A stretch of DNA of 51,734 nucleotides. Origin: Bacillota bacterium. Lineage in GTDB: Bacteria > Bacillota > Clostridia > Oscillospirales > Ruminococcaceae. The DNA lies in the NCBI GenBank assembly GCA_023439835.1, contig JAEXUW010000010.1:1-51734 (forward strand), written 5' to 3'. The notes under the pieces were generated by a model, which saw only the letters and a list, made by a program, of their open reading frames with translations, had not been told where the DNA came from and made no database searches. The position numbers and the translations under genes are program-made. Below, piece by piece: positions 33,232 through 42,332 of the stretch (positions are counted from its first letter, which is position 1; each line of letters opens with the position of its first letter).

Positions 33232-34227
33232 TCAGTCGCCCGTTGACTGTCTTAGAATCACTCTGTGTGGCATTATGTAATGCCTGTTGTCCTTATTCTC
33301 ACTGCCGATATTATGTATTAGTCTTTCAACAGCAAGAGAACCCATGTCAAAGCACGGCTGTGTCACAGTTGAAACCGACGGTGTGTAAATTTCGGATAGC
33401 GATATATTATCAAATCCCATTATAGCAATGTCCTTACCGACGTTCAAGCCTCTTGCGGTTGCTCTGTTGATTGCGCCGACAGCGAGAATGTCTGAAATGG
33501 CAAAGACAGCCTCAGGCGGTTCGGGAAGATTTAAAAAATAATCCATTGCATCCTGTCCCGACTTAAATGTATAATCCTGACTGAATATGTATTCGCTTCG
33601 ATAAACTGCGCCGAATTCGGCGATGGCTCTTTTATATCCGTTCTCACGGTCAAATGAAGACTTAACACTAAACTGTGATGTAATGAGGCCGATTTTGTTG
33701 TACCCTTTATTGAAAAGAGTTTTAACAGCCTCAAACCCAGCCTGTTCGTCATTTACAGAAACCGTCAATACGCCGGCTTCACGAATACCCTCACAGACCA
33801 GAGCAATATTGTAATTTGCGTTGATTTTTTTAATTTCCTCTGTCGGCATTTTTGATGAAAACAAAATCGCCGCATCAACTGTTTTGTTATAAAGCATATT
33901 AAGCTGACGCTTTTCGTTTTCAAAATGACCGGAGCTGATACTATAAATGATGTCATATCCCAAATCGGCGGCTTTGTACTGCATCCCTTTGAGGATATCG
34001 GCATAAAAAGTCTGTTCAGCGCCCGGCAATATGGCGAGAATAACGTTTGTTTCGCACTTTCTTAGATTTCTTCCAAGAAAATTTGGTCGGTAATGCAGTT
34101 TTTCTATTGCCTCTTTTACTAACATAATAGTATCTGGAGTTACATTTGATGTTTTATTTAGCACTCTAGAAACAGTTGCAACAGAAACACCAGCTTCTTT
34201 GGCTACATCCTTAATTGTCACATTCAT
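33232..34227 (-). CDS. LacI-family transcriptional regulator
   Basis: The 331-aa protein begins with a LacI helix-turn-helix (VTIKDVAKEAGVSVATVSRV) and hinge, followed by a periplasmic-binding-like effector domain (about 60-331). The domain has the usual end block GFDNISLSEIYTPSVSTVTQP. ATG at 34227 is preferred, giving the canonical family start behind a GGGG-type ribosome site. The effector is probably a sugar. It forms a small operon with the isomerase-like gene. Confidence 0.94.
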   Translation of the reverse strand: MNVTIKDVAKEAGVSVATVSRVLNKTSNVTPDTIMLVKEAIEKLHYRPNFLGRNLRKCETNVILAILPGAEQTFYADILKGMQYKAADLGYDIIYSISSGHFENEKRQLNMLYNKTVDAAILFSSKMPTEEIKKINANYNIALVCEGIREAGVLTVSVNDEQAGFEAVKTLFNKGYNKIGLITSQFSVKSSFDRENGYKRAIAEFGAVYRSEYIFSQDYTFKSGQDAMDYFLNLPEPPEAVFAISDILAVGAINRATARGLNVGKDIAIMGFDNISLSEIYTPSVSTVTQPCFDMGSLAVERLIHNIGSENKDNRHYIMPHRVILRQSTGD

Positions 34228-34255
34228 ATCCTCACCCCGCAGAATCAGTATATTC

Positions 34256-34284
34256 ATTTTACATCAAAAACCGACTTTTTTCAA
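34256..34284 (-). promoter_or_regulatory. Promoter of the LacI regulator and isomerase genes
   Basis: TTGAAA, a 17-nt spacer and TAAAAT lie on the minus strand 29 bases before the ATG. Confidence 0.6.
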
Positions 34285-34315
34285 TGCACAAATATTACAA
34301 TAATATCACGGGTTT

Positions 34316-35737
34316 TTACTCATTTTTAATTGCATCAAGGGAAGATAGCCTTGTCGCTCTGATTGCGGGATAAAGACCGGCGACTATTCCGACCGCAGTA
34401 GCTAGAAGAAGCGCAAACCCGTCAAGCCATAGCGGTATGATAGAAATCCTTTCGCCGAAGCCGCTAAACTCCTCACTTTGTGAGGCAAAGTGGTTTATGA
34501 CCATTGCGCCGCCGTTACTGAGTAAAATGCCGAACAGCCCGCCGAAGAAGCCGATAATTGCAGCCTCGATTAAAAACATTGTTCTAATATCAAACAGTCT
34601 GCAGCCAAGCACCTTCATAATTCCTATTTCACGTGTGCGCTCATATATTGACATTATCATGGTGTTTGTTATTCCGATTGCCGCAACAATAAACGCAACA
34701 AGTCCGATAGCGCCGAGAATCATTCTTAAAAACGCAGTCTGGTTTTCCATTTCGGTGAGATAGGTCATTGAGGAATAGGTTTCATAGCCAAGCTCACGAA
34801 TCTGCTTTTCAAGCTCCTGAACATTGTCGGTCTTGTCAGCGAGAACGATGAATTCAGAATAAATATCCTTTCGCCCGCTTGAATCCGGTGTGTTTGAGGA
34901 ATATTTGGCGATTTGATCCTGCCATGCCATATAATCCTCTGTACCCATCTGACTTTTCTCGTATTCCTCGCGTTCCTTCTCCATTTTTTTATTAAGCTCC
35001 GCAAGTCCCTTGACATCCATATAAATTGAATTGTCCCAGTCACCGCCCTTTTTCTGTGCGATTATTCCGACGCATTTGCCATCATAGAATTTAACCTTTG
35101 GTGCGTCGCCAGAAACAGGCCCCTGTCCGTATGACCAGTCCCACACAAAGCTAAAGCTCATATCGACCGGATTAAACGGAAGCTCCTGCCCCTCGGTAAC
35201 CTCAACCCACCATATAGGGTTTTTTAGCTTTCCGAAATAAAAAGGAGCGTTGTATGACATTACGAAATTAGTTGTTCCGACGTCAGACTCGTTTAGAGCT
35301 CTTCCGTAAAGTATTTTGTAATCGAAAGCCTCCATATCGGCGGCTGAAATCCCCTGAATAGAAAGGGCGGAGGTGCCCTCCTTCTTATTTTTCAAAACAG
35401 GGAAGTTTCCATAAAGCCTCGGTGTTGCGGCATAAACATGGGCGAGTGATTTAACCAGCTCAAAGCCCTTATCGTCTAAATATCCGATAACCTTATCTTT
35501 ATCGTTGACGGTTTCTTGATCACCGCCCCACATTCCGCCCTTCATGACGGTTATCTGGCGAATATTGCTCCACTGGCTTATCTGCTCTTTGAAGCCCTCC
35601 TGCATTCCGATTCCTATTGAAATCATTATAATTACCGATACAGTTCCGATTATTACACCGAGAACCGTCAGCACGGATCTAGCCTTGCGCCGCAGGAAAT
35701 TCATCAGCGCAAAAAGCATTATATCTATTTTTTTCAT
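34316..35737 (-). CDS. MacB/FtsX-type ABC transporter permease
   Basis: The 473-aa protein has TM1 (about 20-45: SVLTVLGVIIGTVSVIIMISIGI), a large extracellular domain (about 50-340) and three C-terminal membrane segments ending LYPAIRATRLSSLDAIKNE, the MacB/LolE-type signature. Such proteins usually drive extracellular mechanical work or export rather than classic uptake. It is the last gene of the operon, 12 bases after the CARDB-like gene, with GGTG before the ATG. Partners are the LolD-type ATPase and the surface protein. Confidence 0.93.
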   Translation of the reverse strand: MKKIDIMLFALMNFLRRKARSVLTVLGVIIGTVSVIIMISIGIGMQEGFKEQISQWSNIRQITVMKGGMWGGDQETVNDKDKVIGYLDDKGFELVKSLAHVYAATPRLYGNFPVLKNKKEGTSALSIQGISAADMEAFDYKILYGRALNESDVGTTNFVMSYNAPFYFGKLKNPIWWVEVTEGQELPFNPVDMSFSFVWDWSYGQGPVSGDAPKVKFYDGKCVGIIAQKKGGDWDNSIYMDVKGLAELNKKMEKEREEYEKSQMGTEDYMAWQDQIAKYSSNTPDSSGRKDIYSEFIVLADKTDNVQELEKQIRELGYETYSSMTYLTEMENQTAFLRMILGAIGLVAFIVAAIGITNTMIMSIYERTREIGIMKVLGCRLFDIRTMFLIEAAIIGFFGGLFGILLSNGGAMVINHFASQSEEFSGFGERISIIPLWLDGFALLLATAVGIVAGLYPAIRATRLSSLDAIKNE

Positions 35738-35749
35738 AGACTGTCACCG

Positions 35750-37462
35750 TTATTCTTCGTCATCAAGATCTTCATTTTGTTTGTTCTTTTTCTTTTTAAC
35801 GATAACAATCACTACTGTGACAACTACACCCACAGCGGCAACAGCTATTACGGCGATAACCCATCCGGGCATACCTGACGAATCCTTGTCCCCTTCAAAT
35901 CCGGGGTCAAACGGCTTGTCGGGGTCGATGATAATGTCACCGTCAGAGGGGATGTAGGGATCCTCCTCCATTATTTCAATTGTGAAAGGCTCTTCAATTC
36001 TCTGCTCGTTGCCGGATGCATCCTCATATTTAAAAACGAGAACGCCGTTTAGCATGCCTGTTCCGTTCGGGTAAAGCATGCCTTCATATTCGTCATAGCT
36101 GTTCGCGGCAAGAGCACCGATGTATTCTTCGCCGGTTTCAAGCATGAAATCGCCCTCAACGGTAATAGAAAAGTTTGAAAGAGCGGTTTTACTCTTGTTA
36201 TAATATCTGAATGAAATAAAGCATGGGTTAAAGCCGTATGACATCGGCGGATAATTCAGGTTTGAAACCTCAAACCTGATAGGCTGTGTCACCTGAAGGT
36301 TGATTGTTTCTGAGGATGAATACGGTGAGCCCTTGCTGTCCTCATAATCGATTTGAAGCTTTAGGGGATATGACTTTGCCTCGACACCACCCTTGGGGAG
36401 AAGGTCGATTGAATAGCTTGTTGTCTGTCCGCTTCCCAGCGACTGAGTATAAAATGAGCTGCTTCCTTCAACTGCGGTGAAAATACCGTCAGCCGATTCA
36501 ATGGTTACCTTCATGTTTCCCACAGCAGTAGATGTGCTTGTGTTTTTCAGAGTGAAAGAGAAATTAAAAGGCTTTCCGGCAACAATACTGTCCGCATCAA
36601 CAGAGTAGTTATCAAGAATAATTCTGGGTGTGCTTTTTGAGCCTTCATCCGTATCCTCTGGCTTTGTGGCGTTGTATATGCTAATATATGTTGTATATTT
36701 TCCGTTAACAACCGTTCCGTCGCCGGTTATGTATGTATAGCTTATTTCAAGCGGGTGCGAGCCCGTCTTAAGGTTTTCAGAGGTTTTAAGCCTTATTGTC
36801 TTGTTTACGGTTTTTTTGCTTGCAATATCGCCGACCTTTTCAACCGTTTCAAGCTTTGTCGGAATGAAGGTTTCGGTTGAAAGATTTGCGATTGAAACCG
36901 AAACGTCCTTAGCGGTCTGACCGCCGTTGTTAATCATTGAAAAACTCAGGTCGAATTCCTTGCCGGCGGTTACCGTCGAAGCAGGAGAGGTGAAGCCCCC
37001 AATGGTAACGCTCGGGTCGCTCTGCTCATCCGAATTTTCGTTGACTATGTTTATGTAGGTTGTGTAGGTGCCGCTTCCGCCGGGATAGTTATAAGTGAAA
37101 GTAAGCGGATAAGAACCGGTCTTCATTGAGCTGTTTGTGTTGACATTAAATGTAACAGTTTGCTCACCGAAGTATCTTGAAATATAGGATATGTTTTTTA
37201 CTGTTTCAAGACCAACAGGAGTGAAGGTGTTAGAATCATAGTTGCTTATGCCAACAGTAACATTTTCAGCGGACTTATTTCCGACATTGCACAATACAAA
37301 TGATATTTTAAACTCATCGCCAGCCTTTATATTATCAACGATCGTGTTGAAATAGCTGATTTTAAGCTCCGGTTTTTCTTCAATTTCGGCGAGTGCTGTA
37401 AACGAGAATAAAAAAGCACTAAGCGTTAAAAACGCAAGGCTCATTGATATAACTTTCTTCAT
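35750..37462 (-). CDS. CARDB/COG1361-like membrane-anchored surface protein
   Basis: The 570-aa protein has a signal peptide (cut after about residue 25, SFTALAEIEEK). Three similar CARDB-like beta-sandwich domains follow (about 30-155, 160-275, 290-400), each with a start like DNIKAGDEFKISFVLCNVG and a middle like LKTGSHPLEISYTY. A further beta domain (about 400-510), one membrane segment (GWVIAVIAVAAVGVVVTVVI) and a short charged tail (KKKKNKQNEDLDDEE) complete it. It lies between the ATPase and the MacB permease, where Gram-negative systems carry a membrane-fusion protein, so it may be the extracellular partner of the transporter. That role is inference from position. Confidence 0.85.
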   Translation of the reverse strand: MKKVISMSLAFLTLSAFLFSFTALAEIEEKPELKISYFNTIVDNIKAGDEFKISFVLCNVGNKSAENVTVGISNYDSNTFTPVGLETVKNISYISRYFGEQTVTFNVNTNSSMKTGSYPLTFTYNYPGGSGTYTTYINIVNENSDEQSDPSVTIGGFTSPASTVTAGKEFDLSFSMINNGGQTAKDVSVSIANLSTETFIPTKLETVEKVGDIASKKTVNKTIRLKTSENLKTGSHPLEISYTYITGDGTVVNGKYTTYISIYNATKPEDTDEGSKSTPRIILDNYSVDADSIVAGKPFNFSFTLKNTSTSTAVGNMKVTIESADGIFTAVEGSSSFYTQSLGSGQTTSYSIDLLPKGGVEAKSYPLKLQIDYEDSKGSPYSSSETINLQVTQPIRFEVSNLNYPPMSYGFNPCFISFRYYNKSKTALSNFSITVEGDFMLETGEEYIGALAANSYDEYEGMLYPNGTGMLNGVLVFKYEDASGNEQRIEEPFTIEIMEEDPYIPSDGDIIIDPDKPFDPGFEGDKDSSGMPGWVIAVIAVAAVGVVVTVVIVIVKKKKNKQNEDLDDEE

Positions 37463-37489
37463 TGTTTTTGTTCCTTTCTCTATAAAAAA

Positions 37490-38395
37490 CTATTCTGCGG
37501 CAGTATTCTTTTCAAGCGCATTGATTGCTTTAACCGCTGCGTTTGTTTCATTTTGTTTCTCTGGAATACTGCTTTCATTAATTTCTTCTGTGACACTGCT
37601 TGTTGTTATGTCCGCCTCAAAGCAGTCTGAAGGCAGGTTGTTTAACAAAACTGATTTTTTTAAATCATCCTTTGTCATTTCCCGATCGATTTTACCGTCA
37701 ATAATATGATAGATTTTGTCGGCATAAACAGCGATTTCATTATCGTGAGTGACGATAATAAGCGTTTGGTTATTTTTTCTTGCCATTTCAACCATCATCT
37801 GCATGACTTCGAGTGTGGTTTTTGTGTCAAGGTTTCCCGTCGGTTCATCGGCGAAAATAATCGCCGGCTTGCCGACAAAAGCTCTCGCTATGCCGACTCT
37901 CTGCTGCTGTCCGCCGGACATTTGAGTGGGTCTGTGCTTAATACGATTTCCAAGACCGACGTTTTTGAGCATTGCTTTTGCTTTTTTGTTTCTGATAATT
38001 TTCGGTACCCCTCTAAAAGCCAGCGGAAGCCCGACATTGTCGATTGCCGTTAAGCTTGGCAGAAGGTTGTACGACTGAAAAACAAAGCCCATATATTTCT
38101 GTCTGAAAATTGCGAGCTTCTTTTCACTCATTTTATCAATCATACCGCCCTTGATGTTGACCGTACCCTTCGAGGGCTTTTCCAGTCCCGCCATCATGTT
38201 GAGAAGCGTTGATTTTCCTGAGCCTGATGTGCCGAGAAGACAGCAAATCTCACCTTCAAAAATTTCAAGGTTGATGCCGTCAAGTGCGACAACCTTTTCT
38301 TTTCCCAAGTGATAAATCTTCTTCAATCCGGTTATTTTTATAATTGGCTTTGAAGAAGTATGCTCCTCATTTTTTACGTTTTGTTGTTCTGACAT
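37490..38395 (-). CDS. MacB/LolD-type ABC transporter ATP-binding protein
   Basis: The 301-aa ATPase has Walker A (GTSGSGKST), Q-loop (FVFQSYNLLPSL), signature (MSGGQQQRVGIARA), Walker B (IIFADEPTGNLD) and H-loop (IIVTHD). A C-terminal extension of about 60 residues, rich in Glu, Asn and Thr, is unusual for LolD types. ATG at 38395 is preferred for its AAAGGAG; a longer in-frame reading would extend through the promoter. It is first in an operon with the CARDB-like protein (27 bases later) and the FtsX-type permease. Confidence 0.94.
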   Translation of the reverse strand: MSEQQNVKNEEHTSSKPIIKITGLKKIYHLGKEKVVALDGINLEIFEGEICCLLGTSGSGKSTLLNMMAGLEKPSKGTVNIKGGMIDKMSEKKLAIFRQKYMGFVFQSYNLLPSLTAIDNVGLPLAFRGVPKIIRNKKAKAMLKNVGLGNRIKHRPTQMSGGQQQRVGIARAFVGKPAIIFADEPTGNLDTKTTLEVMQMMVEMARKNNQTLIIVTHDNEIAVYADKIYHIIDGKIDREMTKDDLKKSVLLNNLPSDCFEADITTSSVTEEINESSIPEKQNETNAAVKAINALEKNTAAE

Positions 38396-38423
38396 GAGTT
38401 CTCCTTTCCTGTTACTATATTTA

Positions 38424-38437
38424 TACATATATATGTA
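38424..38437. repeat. 14-bp palindrome in the CARDB-MacB operon leader
   Basis: TACATATATATGTA is a perfect palindrome between the probable promoter and the ATPase start. It may be an operator; its alternating A/T content weakens the case. Confidence 0.35.
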
Positions 38438-38446
38438 CATAAGCAA

Positions 38447-38475
38447 ATTGTACCAGAAATAAATGAAAAAAACAA
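38447..38475 (-). promoter_or_regulatory. Probable promoter of the CARDB-MacB operon
   Basis: TTGTTT, a 17-nt spacer and TACAAT lie on the minus strand. A 10-bp palindrome CCTTATAAGG (38476-38485) abuts the -35 box on its upstream side. Confidence 0.45.
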
Positions 38476-38498
38476 CCTTATAAGGCAATATTTCACCA

Positions 38499-38520
38499 GA
38501 TTGACACAATTGTAACAATC
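38499..38520. repeat. 22-bp imperfect palindrome upstream of the CARDB-MacB promoter
   Basis: The sequence GATTGACACAATTGTAACAA plus the final TC is symmetric at 18 of 22 positions around AATT. Its position about 25 bases upstream of the -35 box suits an activator or repressor site. Confidence 0.35.
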
Positions 38521-38535
38521 CTGACACCAAAATGA

Positions 38536-38566
38536 AAAGCGCCCCCGTTCAAGTAGGGAGCGCTTT
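38536..38566 (-). terminator. Terminator of the coaX/ECF operon
   Basis: An 11-bp stem AAAGCGCTCCC/GGGGGCGCTTT (one wobble) is followed on the minus strand by TCATTTTGG. It ends the transcript 14 bases past the ECF gene. Confidence 0.75.
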
Positions 38567-38580
38567 AAAAATTAAATTTT

Positions 38581-39189
38581 CTATTTATTCATATATTTTC
38601 TCAAAGCGGGGAGAGCTTTAGCAAAAGCAAGAGAAAAAATAACAGCTAAAACCACTTCAAGAAAGCAGTTGACAGTAATAATTATTTTCAGCACAGTTTT
38701 AAATGTGAGAGACAGCTCAGGGAAAAGCAGCCAAAGACACGTGAGCACTCCAACTGTGTTTGTCAGCGTCGCCAGAATGGCGGCAATAACACATGACACA
38801 ATGCTGTTAATATTATGCTTGGTTAAACATCTGAAAACCAAAGACGCAACAAGACCGATAAGTATTCTGACTCCAACGCTCATAATAAGTGACGATACGG
38901 GATCGCCGCTGTAAAACGGTGAAAATGCAAGATCAGCAATGCTTACTCCTCTTGTGCTTGCAGCATAAATTGACAATGCCCCGAAGAATCCGCCGAAAAG
39001 CATTCCATAATAAGGGCCCATAATTATCGCCCCGACAATCACTGGAATATGATAGGTTGTGATTGCAACAGTCGGCGTAATTATCATGCCTAAATTTGTC
39101 AGGTCAAGCACTAGCATTACGGCAATAATCATTGCTGCTTGAGCCACCTTAACAATTGCTTCTCTTTTTTTAACACGTGCGTTTACCAT
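38581..39189 (-). CDS. panT: ECF transporter S component, probably for pantothenate
   Basis: This 202-aa integral membrane protein has about six segments and is typical in size and hydrophobicity for an energy-coupling-factor substrate-binding subunit. It would work with a shared EcfAA'T module encoded elsewhere. The block YHIPVIVGAIIMGPYYGMLF resembles the first S-component helices. The gene lies 60 bases downstream of the type III pantothenate kinase gene in the same direction; such neighbours are usually pantothenate importers (PanT), so the substrate is assigned by context. AAGGAGG precedes the ATG. Confidence 0.8.
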   Translation of the reverse strand: MVNARVKKREAIVKVAQAAMIIAVMLVLDLTNLGMIITPTVAITTYHIPVIVGAIIMGPYYGMLFGGFFGALSIYAASTRGVSIADLAFSPFYSGDPVSSLIMSVGVRILIGLVASLVFRCLTKHNINSIVSCVIAAILATLTNTVGVLTCLWLLFPELSLTFKTVLKIIITVNCFLEVVLAVIFSLAFAKALPALRKYMNK

Positions 39190-39249
39190 AATAATTCCTC
39201 CTTGCTATTGTTCGGCTCTTTACCGATACAATGCGTAAAATTCGGACGA

Positions 39250-40020
39250 TTATTCAGTATTTCTCTTGTAAATTGCGTATAGTCCGTCGCTTAAAAGGTC
39301 AGGGTCTAGCGTAACATCCCTTCGGCAGCATTTCACAATGCCCGCCGCAAGTCCGCCTGTTGCAAGAACAAGCGTATCCTCACCCAGAATTTCTCGGTAT
39401 CTGTCAACCATACCCTCCATCATCGAAGCAGTGCCGAGCACAAGACCTGATTTCATGCTGTCGATGGTATTAGATCCGATTACAATGTCGCTGTCAAGCT
39501 CAGTGCTGATATGGGGGAGCTGTGCGGTTGCGCTTGACAAGGCGCTTAAAGATACTCTGACACCGGGGAAAATCGACCCGCCGAGAAGTGCGCCCGTTTT
39601 GTCGATTGCGGTAATAGTCGTTGCTGTGCCGAGATCAAAAATCATCATCGGCGGCTTATATTTTTTAAGAGCACCGACTGCGGCGCATACAAGGTCAGCC
39701 CCTAAAATTGCAGGATTGTCAATTTTGATATTAAGCCCTGTTTTTATTCCCGGGCCGACGACAAGCACCCTGCATTTTAAAAGCTTTGAAACCGCGGTTT
39801 TTAAAACGGTAATAAGCGGCGGAACAACTGTTGAAATAATAGCACCGTCAAAATGACTCGGCTTATAGCCATAGAGCTTTAAAATGCTCGCAAATTCAAT
39901 CGCATACTGATCCTCCATCTTTGAGGCTTCAGTTGCGACCCTTGAAGTGAATTTGAGTTTGTCGTTTTCAAATGCTCCGAGTACAATATTTGTGTTCCCT
40001 ACATCGACGGTGAGTATCAC
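39250..40020 (-). CDS. coaX: Type III pantothenate kinase
   Basis: The enzyme phosphorylates pantothenate, the first step to coenzyme A; type III enzymes do not suffer CoA feedback. The 256-aa protein has the phosphate-binding start TVDVGNTNIVLGAF, the second block IFDLGTATTITAID, GGSIFPGVRVSL and the pantothenate/metal block GADLVCAAVG. GTG at 40020 is preferred because GGAGG lies 7 nt upstream and the protein then starts right at the first motif. Confidence 0.95.
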   Translation of the reverse strand: MILTVDVGNTNIVLGAFENDKLKFTSRVATEASKMEDQYAIEFASILKLYGYKPSHFDGAIISTVVPPLITVLKTAVSKLLKCRVLVVGPGIKTGLNIKIDNPAILGADLVCAAVGALKKYKPPMMIFDLGTATTITAIDKTGALLGGSIFPGVRVSLSALSSATAQLPHISTELDSDIVIGSNTIDSMKSGLVLGTASMMEGMVDRYREILGEDTLVLATGGLAAGIVKCCRRDVTLDPDLLSDGLYAIYKRNTE

Positions 40021-40063
40021 AGCAATTCCTCCAAAAAAATACAAAAAATCTTTCCGTCCTTAT

Positions 40064-40092
40064 ATTATAGCACATCTGAAATATCATAGCAA
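40064..40092 (-). promoter_or_regulatory. Promoter of coaX
   Basis: TTGCTA, a 17-nt spacer and TATAAT lie on the minus strand 44 bases before the GTG. Confidence 0.65.
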
Positions 40093-40108
40093 GATTGACT
40101 TTTAAAGT

Positions 40109-40165
40109 AAAAAAATAAAGCCCGATTTGGATAACTAGCTATTGAAGCAATTATCTGAATCGGGC
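40109..40165 (-). terminator. Terminator of ppk
   Basis: A 15-bp stem (40120-40134 with 40151-40165, GCCCGATT outer part, two wobbles) is followed on the minus strand by TTTATTTTTTT. It lies 13 bases past the ppk stop. Confidence 0.88.
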
Positions 40166-40177
40166 AAAGTTTTGTTA

Positions 40178-42310
40178 TCAGTTCTTTTTAAACCACTTTT
40201 TAATCCTGCTTATAAGCTTTTTAAATGGCGTGCCGCCGCTTTGATGACGCTGAAGCTGTAATTCTGAAAGCTGAGTGGTTTTGTAAGCCTGCATGAAGAA
40301 AAATGCCTGAGAGTCAAGCCTTGTTTCGCCGACTTCATTTCTTGTGTAGTTGCCGTCGGGCTGTTGAATTCTGGCTTTGGCATTATCGCTGAGCATGGTC
40401 AGAAACATTTCAAAAAGCCTGTCTTTGATTTTTTTATCTAACACAGGTGCCGCAACCTCAACACGCCTTGTTGTATTTCTCGTCATAAAATCAGCCGAGG
40501 ATATGTAAAGCCTTCGTCTGTCGTGTGCGCCGAAAATATATATTCGTGAGTGCTCAAGATATCGCCCGACTATGCTAATTACCCTGATATTGTCGGTAAT
40601 CCCTGAAACTCCGCTGATAAGACAGCATATTCCGCGGACAATAAGGTCGATTTTAACCCCCGCCTGCGAAGCTTCAATTATCTTGTCGATAAGAACCTTG
40701 TCGCTGAGAGAATTTATTTTTGCGCCGAAATATGCGGGCATTCCGGCTTTTGCGAAATTAATTTCCTCCTCAAGCATATGGCAAATTTTATTTTGAAGAC
40801 AAAGCGGTGCGACAAGAAGAAGCTTTGTGTTCTCAACAAGATTTCCAAGAGATAGCGCATTGAACACTGCCGAAGCCTCAAGCGCAATTTCTGAATTTGC
40901 GGTCATCAGCGAAAGGTCGGTATAAAGTGTTGCTGTCTTTTCGTTATAATTGCCTGTTCCGACATGGGTGAAAAACTCCACTCTTGCTCCCGACTTTCTT
41001 GTGACAAGAAGAAGCTTTGAGTGAACCTTTAGATTTTCAGGCCCGTATATAACATGACAGCCTGCATTTTCAAGACGCTTAGACCAGTCTATGTTGTTTT
41101 CCTCATCAAATCTGGCTCTTAGCTCAACAAGAACAAGAACCTCTTTGCCATTTTCGGCGGCGTCGATAAGAGCCTCAATGATTTTGCTGTTTTGAGCGAC
41201 ACGATAAAGAGTTATTTTTATTGAAACAACCTTTGGGTCAACGGCAGCCTCCTGAAGAAAGCGTATGAACGGCTTCATGCTTTCATACGGATAGGAAAGC
41301 AGAATATCATTTTTTTGTATTTGTTTTATCATCGGCTCTGTTTCGTTCACATAAGGTGATTTTTGGGGGTCTGCCCTTGTGAAGAACAAATCCTTTTTAT
41401 CATCAAGCTTTTCTTTGAGCTGAAAGACAAATGACATTTCAAGCGGTGATTTTGTGAGAAAAACCTGTTTTGAATCAAGCTCCAGACGATTGCAGATTTC
41501 TGTGAGGGTGGCTTCAGACAGCGCTCGTGTTATTTCAAGCCTGACGGCGGAGAGCTTTTTGCGCTTCTTGATAAGCTCTGACATTACAGAGCGAAAGTCA
41601 AGGTCATAGTCGACAAGCCCTTCCTCCGCGTTAATATCTGCGTTTCTTGTGACACGCATAAGGGCTTTTTCCTGAATCTTATAGCTGTCAAAAACCTTTG
41701 ATGCATAGTGAAGAATAAGCTCCTCCACTAGCATGAATCTTGTTTCGCTTCCGGGGAGGAATACAAGTCGGTTAAAAACCCCGCTCGCTTGAACTATGCC
41801 GAGCTTGACGCCGGTTTTTGACTCAAGCTTTGCGATGACGTGAATATCCTTGTTTTTGAGAAAGGGAAAAGGATGACGCTTGTCAATAACCTGTGCTGAA
41901 ATAAGCGGCATTACCTCATGAATAAAATACTGCTCACAATAATCACTTTCTTCTTTTGTGATATCCTTAAAGCTGATTTCACGAATACCTCTTTCACCGA
42001 GTGCTGACATAATTTCCTCATAGGTGCGGTCCTTTTGAGGAGCAAGCTCATCGGTTTTTCTGAATATCGCGTCAAGCTGTTCTTGTGCGGTCATGTTGGT
42101 TTTGTTTTCTCTTGTTCTTTGATTGATAAGAACCTGATCTGATAATGAGCCGACACGAACCATATAGAATTCGTCTAGATTGCTTCCGAAAATTGAAACA
42201 AAGGTCAGCCTTTCAAGCAGGGGGACAGTCGAATCCTGTGCTTCCTCAAGCACTCGCATATTAAACTTGAGCCACGAAAGCTCTCTGTTGTCATAAATCT
42301 GATTTGCCAT
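40178..42310 (-). CDS. ppk: Polyphosphate kinase 1
   Basis: The enzyme makes long-chain polyphosphate reversibly from ATP. The 710-aa protein is full length. The N-terminal block NRELSWLKFNMRVLEEA and SNLDEFYMVRVG are typical, as are the two PLD-like C-terminal domains with RARFDEENNIDW and the phospho-acceptor region NLKVHSKLLLVTRK (His about residue 430), then FTHVGTGNYNEKT. GGGGGAT precedes the ATG. It follows the antiporter gene by 22 bases, with no terminator between, so the two are probably one operon. Confidence 0.96.
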   Translation of the reverse strand: MANQIYDNRELSWLKFNMRVLEEAQDSTVPLLERLTFVSIFGSNLDEFYMVRVGSLSDQVLINQRTRENKTNMTAQEQLDAIFRKTDELAPQKDRTYEEIMSALGERGIREISFKDITKEESDYCEQYFIHEVMPLISAQVIDKRHPFPFLKNKDIHVIAKLESKTGVKLGIVQASGVFNRLVFLPGSETRFMLVEELILHYASKVFDSYKIQEKALMRVTRNADINAEEGLVDYDLDFRSVMSELIKKRKKLSAVRLEITRALSEATLTEICNRLELDSKQVFLTKSPLEMSFVFQLKEKLDDKKDLFFTRADPQKSPYVNETEPMIKQIQKNDILLSYPYESMKPFIRFLQEAAVDPKVVSIKITLYRVAQNSKIIEALIDAAENGKEVLVLVELRARFDEENNIDWSKRLENAGCHVIYGPENLKVHSKLLLVTRKSGARVEFFTHVGTGNYNEKTATLYTDLSLMTANSEIALEASAVFNALSLGNLVENTKLLLVAPLCLQNKICHMLEEEINFAKAGMPAYFGAKINSLSDKVLIDKIIEASQAGVKIDLIVRGICCLISGVSGITDNIRVISIVGRYLEHSRIYIFGAHDRRRLYISSADFMTRNTTRRVEVAAPVLDKKIKDRLFEMFLTMLSDNAKARIQQPDGNYTRNEVGETRLDSQAFFFMQAYKTTQLSELQLQRHQSGGTPFKKLISRIKKWFKKN

Positions 42311-42332
42311 AATATCCCCCGCGTTCTAATTT

